This document shows positions 31,685-44,184 of a stretch of 64,000 bases of DNA, piece by piece. The notes under the pieces were generated by a model, which saw only the letters and a program-made list of their open reading frames with translations, was not told where the DNA came from and ran no database searches. How positions within the stretch are numbered: the stretch's first letter is position 1; the number at the start of each line of letters is the position of its first letter. The stretch is from Zygnema cylindricum (Eukaryota; Streptophyta; Zygnematophyceae; Zygnematales; Zygnemataceae): NCBI GenBank assembly GCA_037447655.1, contig JBBHKE010001684.1:511090-575089 (forward strand), given 5' to 3'. Both the position numbers and the translations under genes were made by a program.

Positions 31685-33003
31685 ACCTCAAGATACACTA
31701 GAAGCGGTAGACGTGGTGGAAATGGAGCCGGAACCAAGCGAGAGGGGAGAAGTTGAAATCGTTAGACGGAACCCAAGAGAGCCATCTATACAGGCGGTCA
31801 ACTTTGAGGGAGGAAAAAGGAGCACCAAAAGGCTGCAAGAAAAAAGAGTCAATAACAAGGTAACCAGATTATCTAATCGGGATGAACCTCAGACTTCCAA
31901 AGAGGCGATGAACTGTCTAGAGAGAAACCGATGGAAACAGCCATCAACAAGGAAATGGCCTCAATCATGGCAGCCGATACTTGGGAGTTGGTGGAGTGTC
32001 CACCTAATCGAAAGCCAATAGGATGCAAATGGGTATTCAAGTAAAAACTAAACCAAAATAACACCATTGAGCGCTACAAGGCCCGATTAGTGGCAAAAGG
32101 ATTTACACAGAAAGAGGGAATAGACTATGAGGGGACTTTTGCTCCGGTCGTCACATTTCCCTCAGTCCGAATACTTATTATTTTGGCGGCAGCAGAAGAC
32201 ATACAGGTGCACCAGATGGAAATCAAGACAGTCTTTTTACATAGATAGCTAGAAGAGGAGATTTTCATGCGACAACCCGAAGGATTTGTGGAGCAAAGAG
32301 AGGAGGGTAAGGTATGCTAACTGATTAAATCTCTTTATGGTTTGAAACAAGCCCCCCGGCTGTGGAATAAGAAACTTTATGAGTTTTTTACGGTTCTAGG
32401 ATATATCCGGATCACTTCAAATCACTTAATCTACGTGTTTGTAGATAAGATAGGTGTTATTTTTATTGCAATTTATGTTGATGATTCGCTTGTTTTGAGT
32501 TAATCGATGGACAAAATTAAAAAACTAAAAAAATATATAAAAGGAAGATTTAAGATGAAAGACATGGGGGAGGCAAGATATATTTTGGGAATCCAGGTGG
32601 AGAGAGATACAGAAAGAAAAATGATTAGATTAACTTAGAAGGAGGCCATTGGGAACATGTTGGAAAAATTTCAAATAGATAAAGCCAACAGTTTTATAAC
32701 TCCCATGGAATTAAAGAAGGGAAGTCACGGGAGTGTGGAACAAGGAGTCATAATTTAAGATTAAGTAGGCTCTAAAGAGGAGAAGTTTATGTAGAATATT
32801 CTGTATAGACAACTAGTGGGGAGTGTTATTCTATTTTATGAACTCTACTCGGTCAGATTTCACGGCAGCTGTATGAGTGTTGAGTTGAATTCTGAATTCT
32901 CCCACTAAGAGAGATTGGGAGGCAACTAAAAGAGTCCTTAGATATCTGGTAGGGACTAGGGATCTATAGTTACATTTGGGTGGGGACAATACTGACATCA
33001 CCG
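31685..33003 (+). pseudogene. Copia element C, part 3 (RT and start of RNase H)
   Basis: Picks up C's frame at the ACCTC duplication (DTLEAVDVVEMEPEPSERG) and runs through [41 protein letters not shown] and a catalytic box IAIYVDDSLVLS with YVDD kept. Stops at 32042, 32247, 32318 and later, plus a shift near 31940. It breaks off in RNase H at NTDI near 33000, where F begins. Confidence 0.85.
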
Positions 33004-33500
33004 TGTTGAATTTGAAAAACTTTACGCCTCAATAAATTCAGAACGACAATTAAATATAGGGTATAGGGACACGCGTCGTCACTTGAGTACAGAATAAGAA
33101 ATGTTGGAATGGGACAAAGCAGCTGCGACGCAGATGGGACAAAGCAGCTGCGGCACAAATGGGACAAAGTACCTGCGACACAGATGGGACAAAGCAACAA
33201 CGATATAGACAAAGCAGCCGCGATTATTTAGGATATGATCCGGTACGGAACGATGCAGCTTCGACGAAGCTGCAAAGACGTTGAATATGATCCAAACGGG
33301 ACATCGCAGTTGAGGTTGATATGAATCGAGTCAATGGACAAGATTCATAAATGAATCACAAGTGATTTGCTTACAGGTGTTTACCCAACATCTGAATGGA
33401 CGTATCCGGACACTTATTAGATCAATTAGGCTGAAACTTTAGAAGTTCTCAATCTTTGTGATATTCTATACTGTGTAATAGTGTGAAGCAGTTTTGGACA
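33004..33500 (+). repeat. F1 5' LTR (internally deleted)
   Basis: Begins TGTTGAATTTGAAAAAC and ends GTTTTGGACA, then ATTATGG with the Gag ATG at 33504. Compared with the middle LTR it lacks about 300 bp after CATCTGAATG. Four 25-bp units starting TGGGACAAAGCAGCTGCGAC lie at 33110, 33135, 33160 and 33185. No initiator-tRNA primer site like that of A/B is clear. Confidence 0.72.
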
Positions 33501-33503
33501 ATT

Positions 33504-34652
33504 ATGGCAAATTTAGTGAGCTGTACAAAATACTTATTTGGTAGGATTTCCGATAGCTTCTTATTGTGTATCATGTCAATTTCTACTACTACTACTGCTC
33601 CTCCACCTACACAGGTGGTGGTAGAACAACAGGTTATAAGCTTGTTATCAAGAATTCCTATCTTCTCGGGGGATAAATATGTTTATTATGCAGATGTGGT
33701 GGAAACACATTTCGAAAATGTTAATATTTTTGATGTTTTGGATGGTTCATTGGCAAAATCGGATCACTCTTGGTCGAAGAAAAATTTGCAAGCTCAATCT
33801 ATTCTGAAATTTTGTATCTCAAAAGAATTGGCTATATCTCGGATGAAAATGAAAATGCGATTGATATCTGGAAGTCTCTCAAATATGATTACGAAAAGGC
33901 TAATGTCCAAAAGAAAATATTTACGGCTGGCCAAATTTGGGACTATAAATACACGGAAGGCACAATGGCCGAATATGGTAACAAGTTTCGAATTCTAATA
34001 CACTTTGATGCCTATGTAGGTGGATCTTTTCCTCAGTTTCAGCAGGCTGCATAACTAATGAGGGTTCTTCCTAATACTATGAAAGCAACGTCTAATAGGA
34101 TGAAACAAAAAGATAAAGCCAGTTGGACTTTACAGTTAGCCATTAATTTGATTTTAATGGAGGAGGCTGATTCTAAAATTCTTAGTCATGAAAAACAGGT
34201 AGAGGCCTTTAATGCAGATTTTGTCACAAAGGCTCAGTTTAATCAGAATAGAAAACAGTTTAATCAAGATAAGAATCAGTTTAAACAACCTAATCAGAGA
34301 GGAACTAGACATACTTTCAATACATGTTTTTATAGAAATGAGAGAGGTCATGGATATAAGTTTTCTCTTAAGCTTAAGAAAGCTAACAAAACAGGTTTGT
34401 ATAGGCTTAGATGGCAACAAAGCCAAGGCCGCGTTTGCGGAGGCAGAAAGAAGACGAAGGTATGACGAAAGAGTACCGGGTGCGTAGCACAAAGAGACTA
34501 CAAAACAACTCCAAAGAGACTCCGGCGTTTGGAGTTCGTGCTTGCACTCCAAAGAGGAGGTATGACACGGTTTAATCAAGGCTTCACAAGATCTACACCT
34601 CGAGGAAATGCACTATTCTCGACATCTTCATCTTACCAAGACGAGTCTCTGA
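33504..34652 (+). pseudogene. F1 gag
   Basis: Opens MANLVSCTKYLFGRISDSF, then the core LLSRIPIFSGDKYVYYADVV and WSKKNLQAQSILKFCISKEL. The frame shifts near 33840 to DIWKSLKYDYEKANVQKK and IWDYKYTEGTMAEYGNKF. Gln/Asn-rich linker, then a damaged knuckle CFYRNERGHGYKF (second and last Cys lost; F2 keeps all four ligands). Roughly 130 bp near 34430-34565 is absent from F2. R5 interrupts it at 34653. Confidence 0.82.
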
Positions 34653-36051
34653 TGTTGTTTTTGGAAATCTTTAGTCCTCTCTATATCACGTTGTTATGCT
34701 GCCATTTTGCGCTAATCTGACATCGCAGCTGCGCTGCTCTAATATTGCAGTTGCGCTGACCAAGCACAACAGCCATTGCAGTTTGTGTAATGGCGATGTT
34801 TCGTGTGTACGCGGTTTTTAGTGCGTACATGTACACCAAGTGTGGCGTGGAGGCTTACATGGTTTCATTGATTAGGGGAGTAATTGTATGGATAAATTTA
34901 TAGGGACGTAAATGATTGATTGAGTGGCGCAGAATGCCTTATATAAATGGACGGCGGATCGCGAAGAGATCGGACTTGAAATACTTGAAGTGTTTGAAAA
35001 TGTACGCCAGCCGTACGAGACATAATGTGACAGGCGCATTAATGAAAAAGGGACGCCGCTGATATGGCGTATCTATTTTGGACAGGTGTACCTTATTTGC
35101 GAAGGGCTGCAGGTGTGGCAATATGACATGTACCTTATATGTGAGAAGCCGCATTAATTAAAGTGGACGCGGTTTTCCTACGGAAAGGAATTTGGATAGT
35201 TTGGTTTCATTTCGGCAAGTGGAATGTCTTACATTTGACGGTGGCAGCGTCCGCCGCTATTTTACAAAGGTTTAAATTTTTGTGATGTATTATTAAGTCC
35301 TTTAGGGTTTCATCAGTTTAATAACTGTGTGTGTAGTGTCGTACTTGTTGACAAGTGTACGCTTATGATTGTTTGACCCTCGGGTGTAGGTTTACGATTA
35401 AATTAATCTTAGTAGTATTTTATTACTCTTAAATATGACTTAGTGATAGTTACGTGATTGGCTGACAGCTTACAAGTGTATATACAACTATAAGTTTTGT
35501 TAGCGTATAGAATCAATGTTTAGGGTGAAAAGTAGGGACCGAAGATGTAGTCTTTTAGGGTTGCCAGTTAGGTCATACACTTAAGTGATACATTTAATAA
35601 TGTGATTATACAATTGGTTATGTGCGATGGCATTATTTTATTAATATTTATACATGTTAATTTTATGTTTATTGGTTATGTATTGTGAATCTATGTCTTT
35701 TTGTTTATTGCATCTGTGTAGGCATTTGTCCCAGGGTGGTTCTAGGTTTACCACATATTTGCAGACCCATGGGTGTTTGGCCTGTGTGAAATGGTCACAG
35801 ATTTGCAGACCTATTTTGTGTCTGATCTGTGAGGAACAAGTGCACGTTTTCAGACCTATGGTGTGTTTGGCCTGTGACTTTTTAGGAGACCTATGGTGTG
35901 TCTGATGCAGATTTTCTAGTAATGCATTTGGGAATGCATTCATTTGTTTAGAGGGCATTCATTTCAAAGGATTGTTCATTTGACTAGATTTTCTTAGCTT
36001 TACGGTTGATAGTTTAATTCGCTTCTGCGGTCTATTTTAGACCAAAAAACA
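34653..36051 (+). mobile_element. R5: solo-LTR-like insertion in F1
   Basis: 1399 bp, begins TGTTGTTTTTGG and ends CCAAAAAACA. F sequence continues on both sides (GACGAGTCTC before, CTGACGAGGAGG after; F2 has them joined). Hairpin GGATCGCGAAGAGATC at 34956-34971. The 3' 500 bp match R4. Target duplication not clear. Confidence 0.7.
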
Positions 36052-36476
36052 CTATCTAAAACTATCTGACGAGGAGGAAGAGGCCTTACTCGAAATGGCG
36101 GCAACAATGGAGGGTGGAAGAGACACTGGATGGATAATGGACACATGAGCATCGGCACACATGTGGTGGAACAAAGCAATTTTCAAGAATTTAAAATCAA
36201 CACGCCATAAAAATATCTACTATGCGTGTGGTATGAGTTTACAAACACGAGTTGTTGGTGATGTCTCCTTGCTAGTTGATAGAGAAGGAAAGGCAGTTGA
36301 GAGAACTCTTCACAATGTTCTCTTTGTTTCGAATTTCAAAAAAAAATTGTTTTCAACTTCTTTGGTAGAGAGTAAAGGATTTGAAGTCAATTTGAAACAT
36401 GGTCGGCAGGTTGTTAGCAAAAATGGGAAGATTGCGGTCACAAGCACTAGAGATGTCAAAAAAATATATTGAATAG
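36052..36476 (+). pseudogene. F1 aspartic protease region
   Basis: WIMDT is followed by a TGA where F2 has the Gly codon of D-T-G, so the catalytic triplet is destroyed. The rest (NKAIFKNLKST, LLVDREGKAVERTLHNVLFV) is open from 36161 to 36472 and joins integrase after one stop. Confidence 0.8.
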
Positions 36477-36478
36477 AT

Positions 36479-37640
36479 ATGCCCTATAATAAAGAAAATA
36501 ATATTTTGTATTCTGGTGCAGTCTCTTTAGATGAGCTGTGGCATAACAGGTTAGGTCATGTGCACTATGACAGTTTGAAAAAGATGGTACATGCTGATAA
36601 AATAGGAGTCACTCTTTCAGATCAATCTGTTAAAACATGTGATGGCTGTGTAGTAGGAAAAATACACAGATTACCGTTCCCTCATAAATGTGAATATCGG
36701 TCCACTAAACTTTTACAGCTAGTTCATTTTGATGCTTTCGGACCTGCGAAAGTATCATCTACCCGGGACATGAAATATATGGTTACGTTTACAAATGATT
36801 TTTTGAGGTTTACTAAAGTCTACTACATGAGGGACAAGAGTGAAGTCTTCAGCCACTTGCAACACTACAAAGCATGGGTGGAGAAACTACATGGTCTGCC
36901 AATTTTGGAACTCAGATCAGACAACAGCGGTGAATATACGTCAAAAGAGTTTGAAAACTTCCTACTTAAAGAAGACCTTATTCATCAGCTAACTCTCCCA
37001 TATTCACCAGAAAAAATTTGGGTTTCAGAAAGACTAAATAGAACTATCACAGAGAGTTCTAGGTCCATGCTTGTAGATAAAGACGTAGATCCGATATTCT
37101 GGGCTGAAGCATTAAATTGTGTTGTTTATAAAAAAAAAAGAATAGGGTTAAGATCGGTAGAGACTACTCCTTACTAGGTCTGGACTGGTAGAAAACAAGA
37201 TGTTAGCCATGTTAAAGTCTTTGATAGCAAATGCTTTATTTTAGATACATCTAAAGACAGATGGAAAATGGAACCAAAAGGATTGTCGCGTATTTTGTTG
37301 GGGTATGATGATCACTCCAAAGGATAGTGAGTCTTTGTATTTCAGAAATAAAAAAAAAATGTAGCAAGGCATATCATTGTCAACGATGAGCTTGACTCGA
37401 TAGATTCATTTAAAATGTCAAAGCAACAAAAGCAGGAAAAAGTACAAGAATATATCATTTTAGATTGCAAACAAGAGATTGTCACATAGATGCAACGACC
37501 TCCAGTGGTGACACCTGTGTCTCAAATTCACCAAATTCCTCAACAAGTTTAGTTTCACTTCGGTGACCAGATTTCTAATCGTACTCGTTCTACACAGAGA
37601 CAAAAGAGAAATGCGAGGGATCCGACAATTTTAGCCTTTG
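36479..37640 (+). pseudogene. F1 integrase
   Basis: Open for 232 codons: zinc region LWHNRLGHVHYDSLKKM with CDGCVVGKIHRLPFPH, then the core HFDAFGPAKV (Asp), LRSDNSGEYTSKEF (Asp) and WVSERLNRTITESS (Glu). A TAG at 37177 replaces Glu or a similar residue in PYEVW. The C-terminal GYDDHSKG block and a low-complexity linker follow with stops at 37327 and 37489. Confidence 0.87.
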
Positions 37641-39273
37641 AATTTCTGGGGGGAAGACGATCCAGTAGCCGGCTGCAAAGAAACTCCCACCTTGCCTACT
37701 CTGCGGCCTCAGAGGAGCCTCTGTCCATTCGGGAGGCCTTCTCATTACCAAAACGACATCATTGGATCGAGGCAGCTAACGACGAAATGAAGTCGATCAT
37801 TGAAGCTTAGACATGGGAACTTGTGGATCATCCTCCAGACCGAAAAGTGATGAGCAGCAAATAGGTATTCAAGGTGAATTTAAATCCTGATAAGACTATT
37901 GAACAATACAAAGCTAGGCTTCTAGCAAAGGGGTATAATCTAAAGGAAGGAATTGATTTTGAAGAAACGTTTTCTCCGGTTGTGAGATTTCCGACAGTTA
38001 GGATTTTGATGTCCCTAGCTGCTATAGAAGATATAGAAATACATCAAATGGATGTCAAAACTACCTTCTTCCATGGAGAGCTAGAAGAGACCATTTATAT
38101 GCAGCAGCCTGAAATGTATGCAGAGCCAGGAAAAGAGCACTTAGTATGCAAATTGATAAAATCTCTGTACGGCCTAAAACACGCCCCTAGGCAATAGAAT
38201 CTTAAGCTTCATGAATTTTAACTAGCCTAGAATTTCAAAGGATAAGCTCTGATCATTTTGTTTACGTACTAAAGCGTGAGGATGGGATAGTGTATATAGC
38301 GGTGTATACAGATGATCTACTATTAATTAGTAAATCAATGGCCGAAATTAACAAAATCAAAGCTGCCTTAAATTCACGGTGTGAGATAAAAGACCTGGGT
38401 GAGGCAAAATATATTTTGGGTATTCAGGTAGAAAGGGATAGAAATAAAAGATTAATTAAATTGACTCAAAAAGAGGCTATTGGAAACATGTTAGATGAGT
38501 ATGGAATGCGAGGGGCAAAAGGGTGTGTAACTCTAATGGAGTTTCGACAGAAGTTCGAGGGAGAAGAAACAGAGCCTATTGTTATTGTTAGTGAGTATTT
38601 AGATTCAAGGGAGGATGATCCCATGACACTAATACCTTAAAAACAAATAGTGGGAAGTTTAATATATTTCATGCACTGTTGCTGCAGCAATTGGGGTACT
38701 AAGCAGAAGTATAGAAAATCTGAGAAAATTTGACCCTGATGCAGCAAGAAGAGTCTTAAGATATTTGGCAAGAACGAAAGACCTCAAACTCACACTAGGC
38801 AGAGGAGAAGGGAAGCTGCAAACATCGAGTGATACAAGCTTTGGTGACATGCCAAGCTGAAAATCCACCACTATTTCGTTCTACAAATTGGGAACGGAAC
38901 TTGCTGCTGGAGCAGCAAACTTCAAAAGGTCACGACACCGTCAACAATGGAGTCAGAATACATGGCAGCAAGTTCGGCCCTCAAAGAACTCTTATGGATG
39001 AAATCCATGTTGAAAGAATTGGGATATATGCAGGTTGGACCACAAGTGATTTGGTGTGATAACAAGGCTGCCATTGCCATTGCCTCTAACCCGAGTCACC
39101 ACTCAAAATTAAGCACATGGATGTAAGATTACATTTTGTAAGGGGAAAAATGTTTTCCACGGTGATTGAATTATGCTATTTGCCAAATACAAATATGATT
39201 GTTGATATGCTCACTAAAGCTCTTCGTGCTCCAAAGCTGAAGTATTGTAGGGATGCAATGAGACTATGTTACT
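37641..39273 (+). pseudogene. F1 reverse transcriptase and RNase H
   Basis: RT blocks FEETFSPVVRFPTVRILMSL, MDVKTTFFHGELEETIYM and LIKSLYGLKHAPRQ are open 37874-38197. The catalytic box reads IAVYTDDLLLISK, so YVDD has become YTDD. The fingers/thumb and tether continue to 38640. RNase H pieces near 38890-39080: CCWSSKLQKVT, MESEYMAAS and WCDNKAAIAIASNPSHH, frame-broken. Stops at 37807, 37861, 38196, 38218 and 38638. Confidence 0.86.
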
Positions 39274-39430
39274 AGCTAAATTAGTGCGTTGCCATGCTAT
39301 GCTAGTCCAACATCAAGATATAGTAAGACTAGGTGACCAACTAAATTGCGGTATTGCTATACTCCAATGCTGCACTACATCAAGATTAAGTGGGACTAGG
39401 TAACTAGCTAATTTGTTGCATTGTTCGGCA
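39262..39430 (+). repeat. About 66-bp tandem repeat in F1 3' non-coding region
   Basis: Two full units (39262-39326, 39327-39393) and a partial third (from 39394), each starting GACTA followed by CTAGCTAAATT- or CCAACTAAATT-like words. Confidence 0.65.
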
Positions 39431-39885
39431 AGTAAACTGCGCCAATTCGACAACGCAGTTGCGCAGCTTGATATCGCAGCTGCGTTGATACACTGAGACT
39501 TAAGATTTAGTGCTGATTGTGGAAAGCTTTACGTATCAGTAAATAAGTGTGACATTACAAAGATAATAGAATATAGGGTATAGGGACACGCGTCGTCACT
39601 TAAGAAAATAACAAGTATTTTTGGAATGGGACAAAGCAGCTGTGAAGAAGATGGGACAAAGCAGCAACGGCAAAAATGGGACAAAGCCATTGCAACGCAG
39701 ATGGGACAATGCAATTGCGATACAGGTAAAGCAGCCGCGATTATTTGGGATATGATCCGGTACGGAATAACGCAGCTGCGACGAAGCTGCCTGACGCTGA
39801 ATATGATTCGAACGGGACATGGTAACTGCGGTCGATATGAATCAAGTCAATGGACGAGATTCATAAAAGAATCACAAGTGATTTG

Positions 39886-41051
39886 TGGTTTTTTTGAAAA
39901 GTTAGTTTCGTGCATATGCGTCGTTTCGTGCGTACACAATGTTTCTTGAGTATAGTACGCGATTTTAATACGTATGCTATTTGGATTTACTGTGGAGGTT
40001 GGAATGGATTTGCGGATTGGGGGAGTAATGGTACTAATTTTTTTGGGACATACGGAACTATTTGAGTGGGGCGAACAAACATGTGAAAGGGTACGAAATG
40101 TGTAAGTCAAATGTACGACGGATCGCGAAGCGATCCGATTTGGAATGTTTTGAGAAGGTACGCCGCAGGTACGAATCATAATGATGATAAACGGATTTTG
40201 AATTGGAAGTGGCGTGAGCGACACTTATGGAAACATGACACCGCTAGTACTGATTAATTTGGATGAGATGACGTCATTTCGTCAAGTGGATTTTTTGTGA
40301 CCACACGACACGACATCAAGGATGCTGAAAAAGAGCTAAGGACGGCGGCGCCGTAGTTTGGTCTTTTTGATGAGGGACGCGAAATCGCGTCTATCACATT
40401 ATATTTATTTTGGACGGCCCAGATTCGTTTGACTAAATTCGTAAGGTTTGTAAATATTTACAACAATGTTTTGTCCTATGTGTATAAGGTGCTAGTGTAG
40501 ATCTATTCATTCTAACATATCACGAAGTATTTGTGTTACGTATGGTTGGTATGCCTCTGAACATTCAATAGTGTGCTCGTTTCGTGTATATTTGTAGGAC
40601 TTAATCATTTTGGATTGAGGAACTTTTTGGAAAAAAACTGTTTTGCTCCTTTTTGGTAATTTTCATCTGAGGATTGCTCGCAGTTGTATTGGCAAAATTA
40701 TCTGACATTTTGCATGTGTGTTCCACTTTGTATTGGAAATATTGTGGCAAATCTTTAGACCTATTGTGTGTCTGGTTTGCTAAGGACTTCATTGTGAAGC
40801 TGGTCAGATTTATCAAAGTTCTTGCAGACTGTTTTTTTTTAACTTTGATTGAGTGGTGTGATATGTCTATGTGGTATTTTTATATGAAAATTTTTGGGAA
40901 TACTACGTGGCCTAGAAAAAATCTGTTAGTGAAGTTTCAGCCTGTTTTGTCTATTTTGTAGAATTCTGAGTGGACTCAAAGTAGGCTGTTTTTAAGGTAG
41001 TCTGTTGTGCTGTCGAGGGTAAATCCATGGTTGATATGGCTATGGACAACA
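39886..41051 (+). repeat. R2 repeat
   Basis: Begins TGGTTTTTTTGAAAAG and ends ATGGACAACA. Perfect hairpin GGATCGC-GAA-GCGATCC at 40120-40136. Same layout as R1 and R3. Confidence 0.75.
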
Positions 41052-41990
41052 ACATAACAACGCAGTATGGCAGCAAAGCAGTACAACTTAGCAGCATTGC
41101 AAAGTAGCAAAATGTAGATTGAATTGTATGAAATTCTGTGGGCTCGTTGCCCATCGAATGCACAGTACACAAGTAGCCACTAGAATAACATCAACCCACT
41201 GTGATTTGCCCAAAAATAACTGCCACCTTGGCAGGCAATGACTTTGACCAGCCTCACTCTTGTGAGGATAAGGTCCCTTCAGTCCAACGCAAAAAGAAAC
41301 ACCGAATTTGCTGTTGTTTTTGAAAACTTAGTTTCGTGCGTACGGAGCGTTTCGTGCGTACGAAGCGTTTCGTGCGTGCGCGTGTTCGCGTGCGTGCGCA
41401 TTTACGCGATGTAGTGTGGAGGTTCGAATAGATTTGCGGATTGGGGGAGTAAATGTACGAAGAAAATTAAATGTACGTGAAGGACTAATTGAGTGGGGCG
41501 AACAAACATGTGAAAAGGTACAAAATGTGTAAGTCAAATGCACGGCGGATCGTGAAGCGATCCGATTTGAGATGTTTTCAGAAGGTACGGCACAGGTACA
41601 AATCATATTGATGACGGACGGATTTCAAATTGGAAGTGGTGTGAGTTGCACTTATGGAAAAATGACGCCGCCTGTACTGATTAATTTGGATGGGATGACG
41701 TCATGTCTTCAAGTGGATTTTTTGTGACCACGCGACACGACTTCAAGGATGCCGAAAAAGAGCTACGAACGGCGGCGCCGTCAGTTTGGTCTTTTTGGTG
41801 AGGGACGCGAAATCGCGTCTATCACATGACATTTATTTTTGGATGGCCCAGATTCCTTTGACTAAATTCATAAGGTTTGTAAATATTTACAACAATGTTT
41901 TTTCCTATGTGTATTAAGTGTTAATGTAGATCTATTTATTATGATGAAACTCTGAGACCTCCATAAGTCCTCAGAATGGACAGCTTCCAA

Positions 41991-43015
41991 GTACAACTAT
42001 TAGCTTTATCCATCTGAAATTTTTCAAGCATGTTCCCTATTTCTTCCTTTTGAGTCAATCTTATAATCTTTCTTTTTCGGTCTCTCTCTACTTGAATTCC
42101 CAAAATATATTTTGCTTCCCCCATATCCTTCATTTCAAATCTCCCATTAAGATCGGTTTTCAGTTTATAAATTTTTTCCATTGATTTACTTAAAACAAGC
42201 AAATCATCAACATAAATTGCAATAAATATAAAACCTTCTTCATCTTCGAAAACATAGATTGAGTGATCTGAGCTGATCCGGATATATCCAAGACCGGTAA
42301 AAAACTCATCAAGCTTCTTATTCCACTGTCGAGGCGCCTGTTTTAAACCATAAAGAGATTTAATCAGCCGGCATACCTTACTCTCCTCTCCTTCCTCCAC
42401 AAAACCTTCGGGTTGTCGCATGAAGATCTCCTCTTCCAATTCTCCATGCAAAAAGGTTGTCTTGATGTCCATCTGGTTCACTTCCATGTCTTCCGCTGCA
42501 GCCAGGCTGAGAAGTATGCGGACGGAGGGAAATCTGACGACCGGGGCAAAGGTTTCCTCGTAGTCAATTCCCTCCTTTTGTGTAAATCCCTTTGCCACTA
42601 ATCGGGCCTTGTAGGGCTCGATTGTGTTATATGGGTTCAGTTTTAATTTGAAAACCCACTTACAACCGATTGGTTTTCGGTTAGGTGGACAATCCACCAG
42701 CTCCCAAGTATCAATTGCCATTATTGAGGCCATCTCCTCATTGATGGCTGTCTTCCACCGGTTTCTTTCTGGACAAGTCATCGCCTCTCCATAAGATTGA
42801 GGTTCATCTTGATGAGATAGTTTAGTTAACTTGTTATTAACCTGTTTTTCTTGCAATATTTTGCTACTTCTCCTTCCCCCCTCAAAATCTGAGGCCGGAA
42901 TAGATGGTTCTCGTGGATTTTTTCGAACAATCTCGGCTTCTCCCCTATCCCTTGATTCCAAATCAATTTCCACCACGTCTTCCTCTTCGGGTAGAGTTGT
43001 CAATGGAGTTTCCAC
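41991..43015 (-). pseudogene. A3 reverse transcriptase, C-terminally deleted
   Basis: Open for 358 codons. Linker, [59 protein letters not shown] and intact YVDD in FIAIYVDDLLVLSK. It ends at KANSCT, after which the deletion fuses it to LTR-encoded residues (WKLSILRTYGGL). No RNase H. Confidence 0.9.
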
Positions 43016-44184
43016 AGCCGAGTCCTTTTCGGTCTGATTTGTACCTGCAAGAATGTCATCTTCTCTAAAACCTGGATAGTTAGGAAGCTCAAAGTCATCG
43101 GAATTTTCTGACTCAAAATCTGATTTTTACTGACTTTGTATACTTGAAGGGATCCACAGACTTTCCTTCATCCATAACTACTAGATGCTTTACTAAGATT
43201 ATATCTTCCCTTTTTAGATCGCAAACTCTATATCCTTTAACATCCTCATCATATCCTAATAAGTATCCCGGTTTTCTTTTAGGATCTAGCTTTCAATTAG
43301 ACCGATCTGTATCTAGACTGAATACTTGACTGCCGAACACCTTTAAGTGAGATATGTCTGGTTTCCGGCCTGTCCATCTCTCATAAGGTGTTTGATCTTT
43401 AATAGCTGAAGTAAGAACTCTATTTTTGAGGTAATTAGCACAGTTCATTGCTTCTGCCCAAAACCTTTTTCCTATCTTCTTATCTGACAACATACTTCTA
43501 GCACTATCACTTAGTGTTATATTTAACCTTTCAGCTACCCCATTCTGTTTCGGGTTTTCTGGAACTGTCTTTTGGTGTTGGACTCCATCTTCCCTCAGAA
43601 AATCCTCAAACTGGTTAGAAGTATACTCCCCACCATTGTCACTCCTTACTCTCTTGATTGGATTTTCGTGGATTTTTTCACTCCATGCTTTATATTGTCT
43701 AAAACAATCCTGAGCTTGTGACTTGTTTTTCAAAAAATACACCCGGGAATACCGAGACCAATCATCAGTGATGGTCATCATAAATCACTTCCCCCCCGGT
43801 GAGGGCACTTTAGCCGGTCCCCAAATATCTGTGTGTACTAGATCTAGAATTTTTTCTCCCTTATAGGTGGCTGTTTTAGAAAAGGGTAATTTGTGTGTTT
43901 TACCTTGAGCACATCCACTACAATCACATATATTATCACTCTCACTGAACTTAATCCCTTCCACCACTCCCATCTTTTTCATCTCTCTTAACTTATCTAG
44001 ATTCACATGCCCAAGCCTCTTATGCCACATCATAATATCATGAACACCAGCATAATAAAGTTTTTTCGTTTCATTACTTAAAACGAGCATAAACATCCCA
44101 TGGCTACCTTTCTCAGCAATGAAATAGACATCCTCTACAAAACTAGCAGTAAAGACTCCTTCCCTAGTGCTAGTAAAAAAACCC
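43016..44184 (-). pseudogene. A3 integrase
   Basis: Zinc region WHKRLGHVNLDKL and CSGCAQGKTHKL, catalytic HTDIWGPAK, RSDNGGEYTSNQF and NGVAERLNITL. The triad residues are all present. Stops at 43785-43787 (after SPGGK) and 43293-43295, and an extra A near 43112 that separates it from RT. Confidence 0.9.

Noticed and set aside
33110-33209. CRISPR-like array
   Set aside because: Four 25-bp units are contiguous, without spacers, in a eukaryotic LTR. An ordinary tandem repeat.
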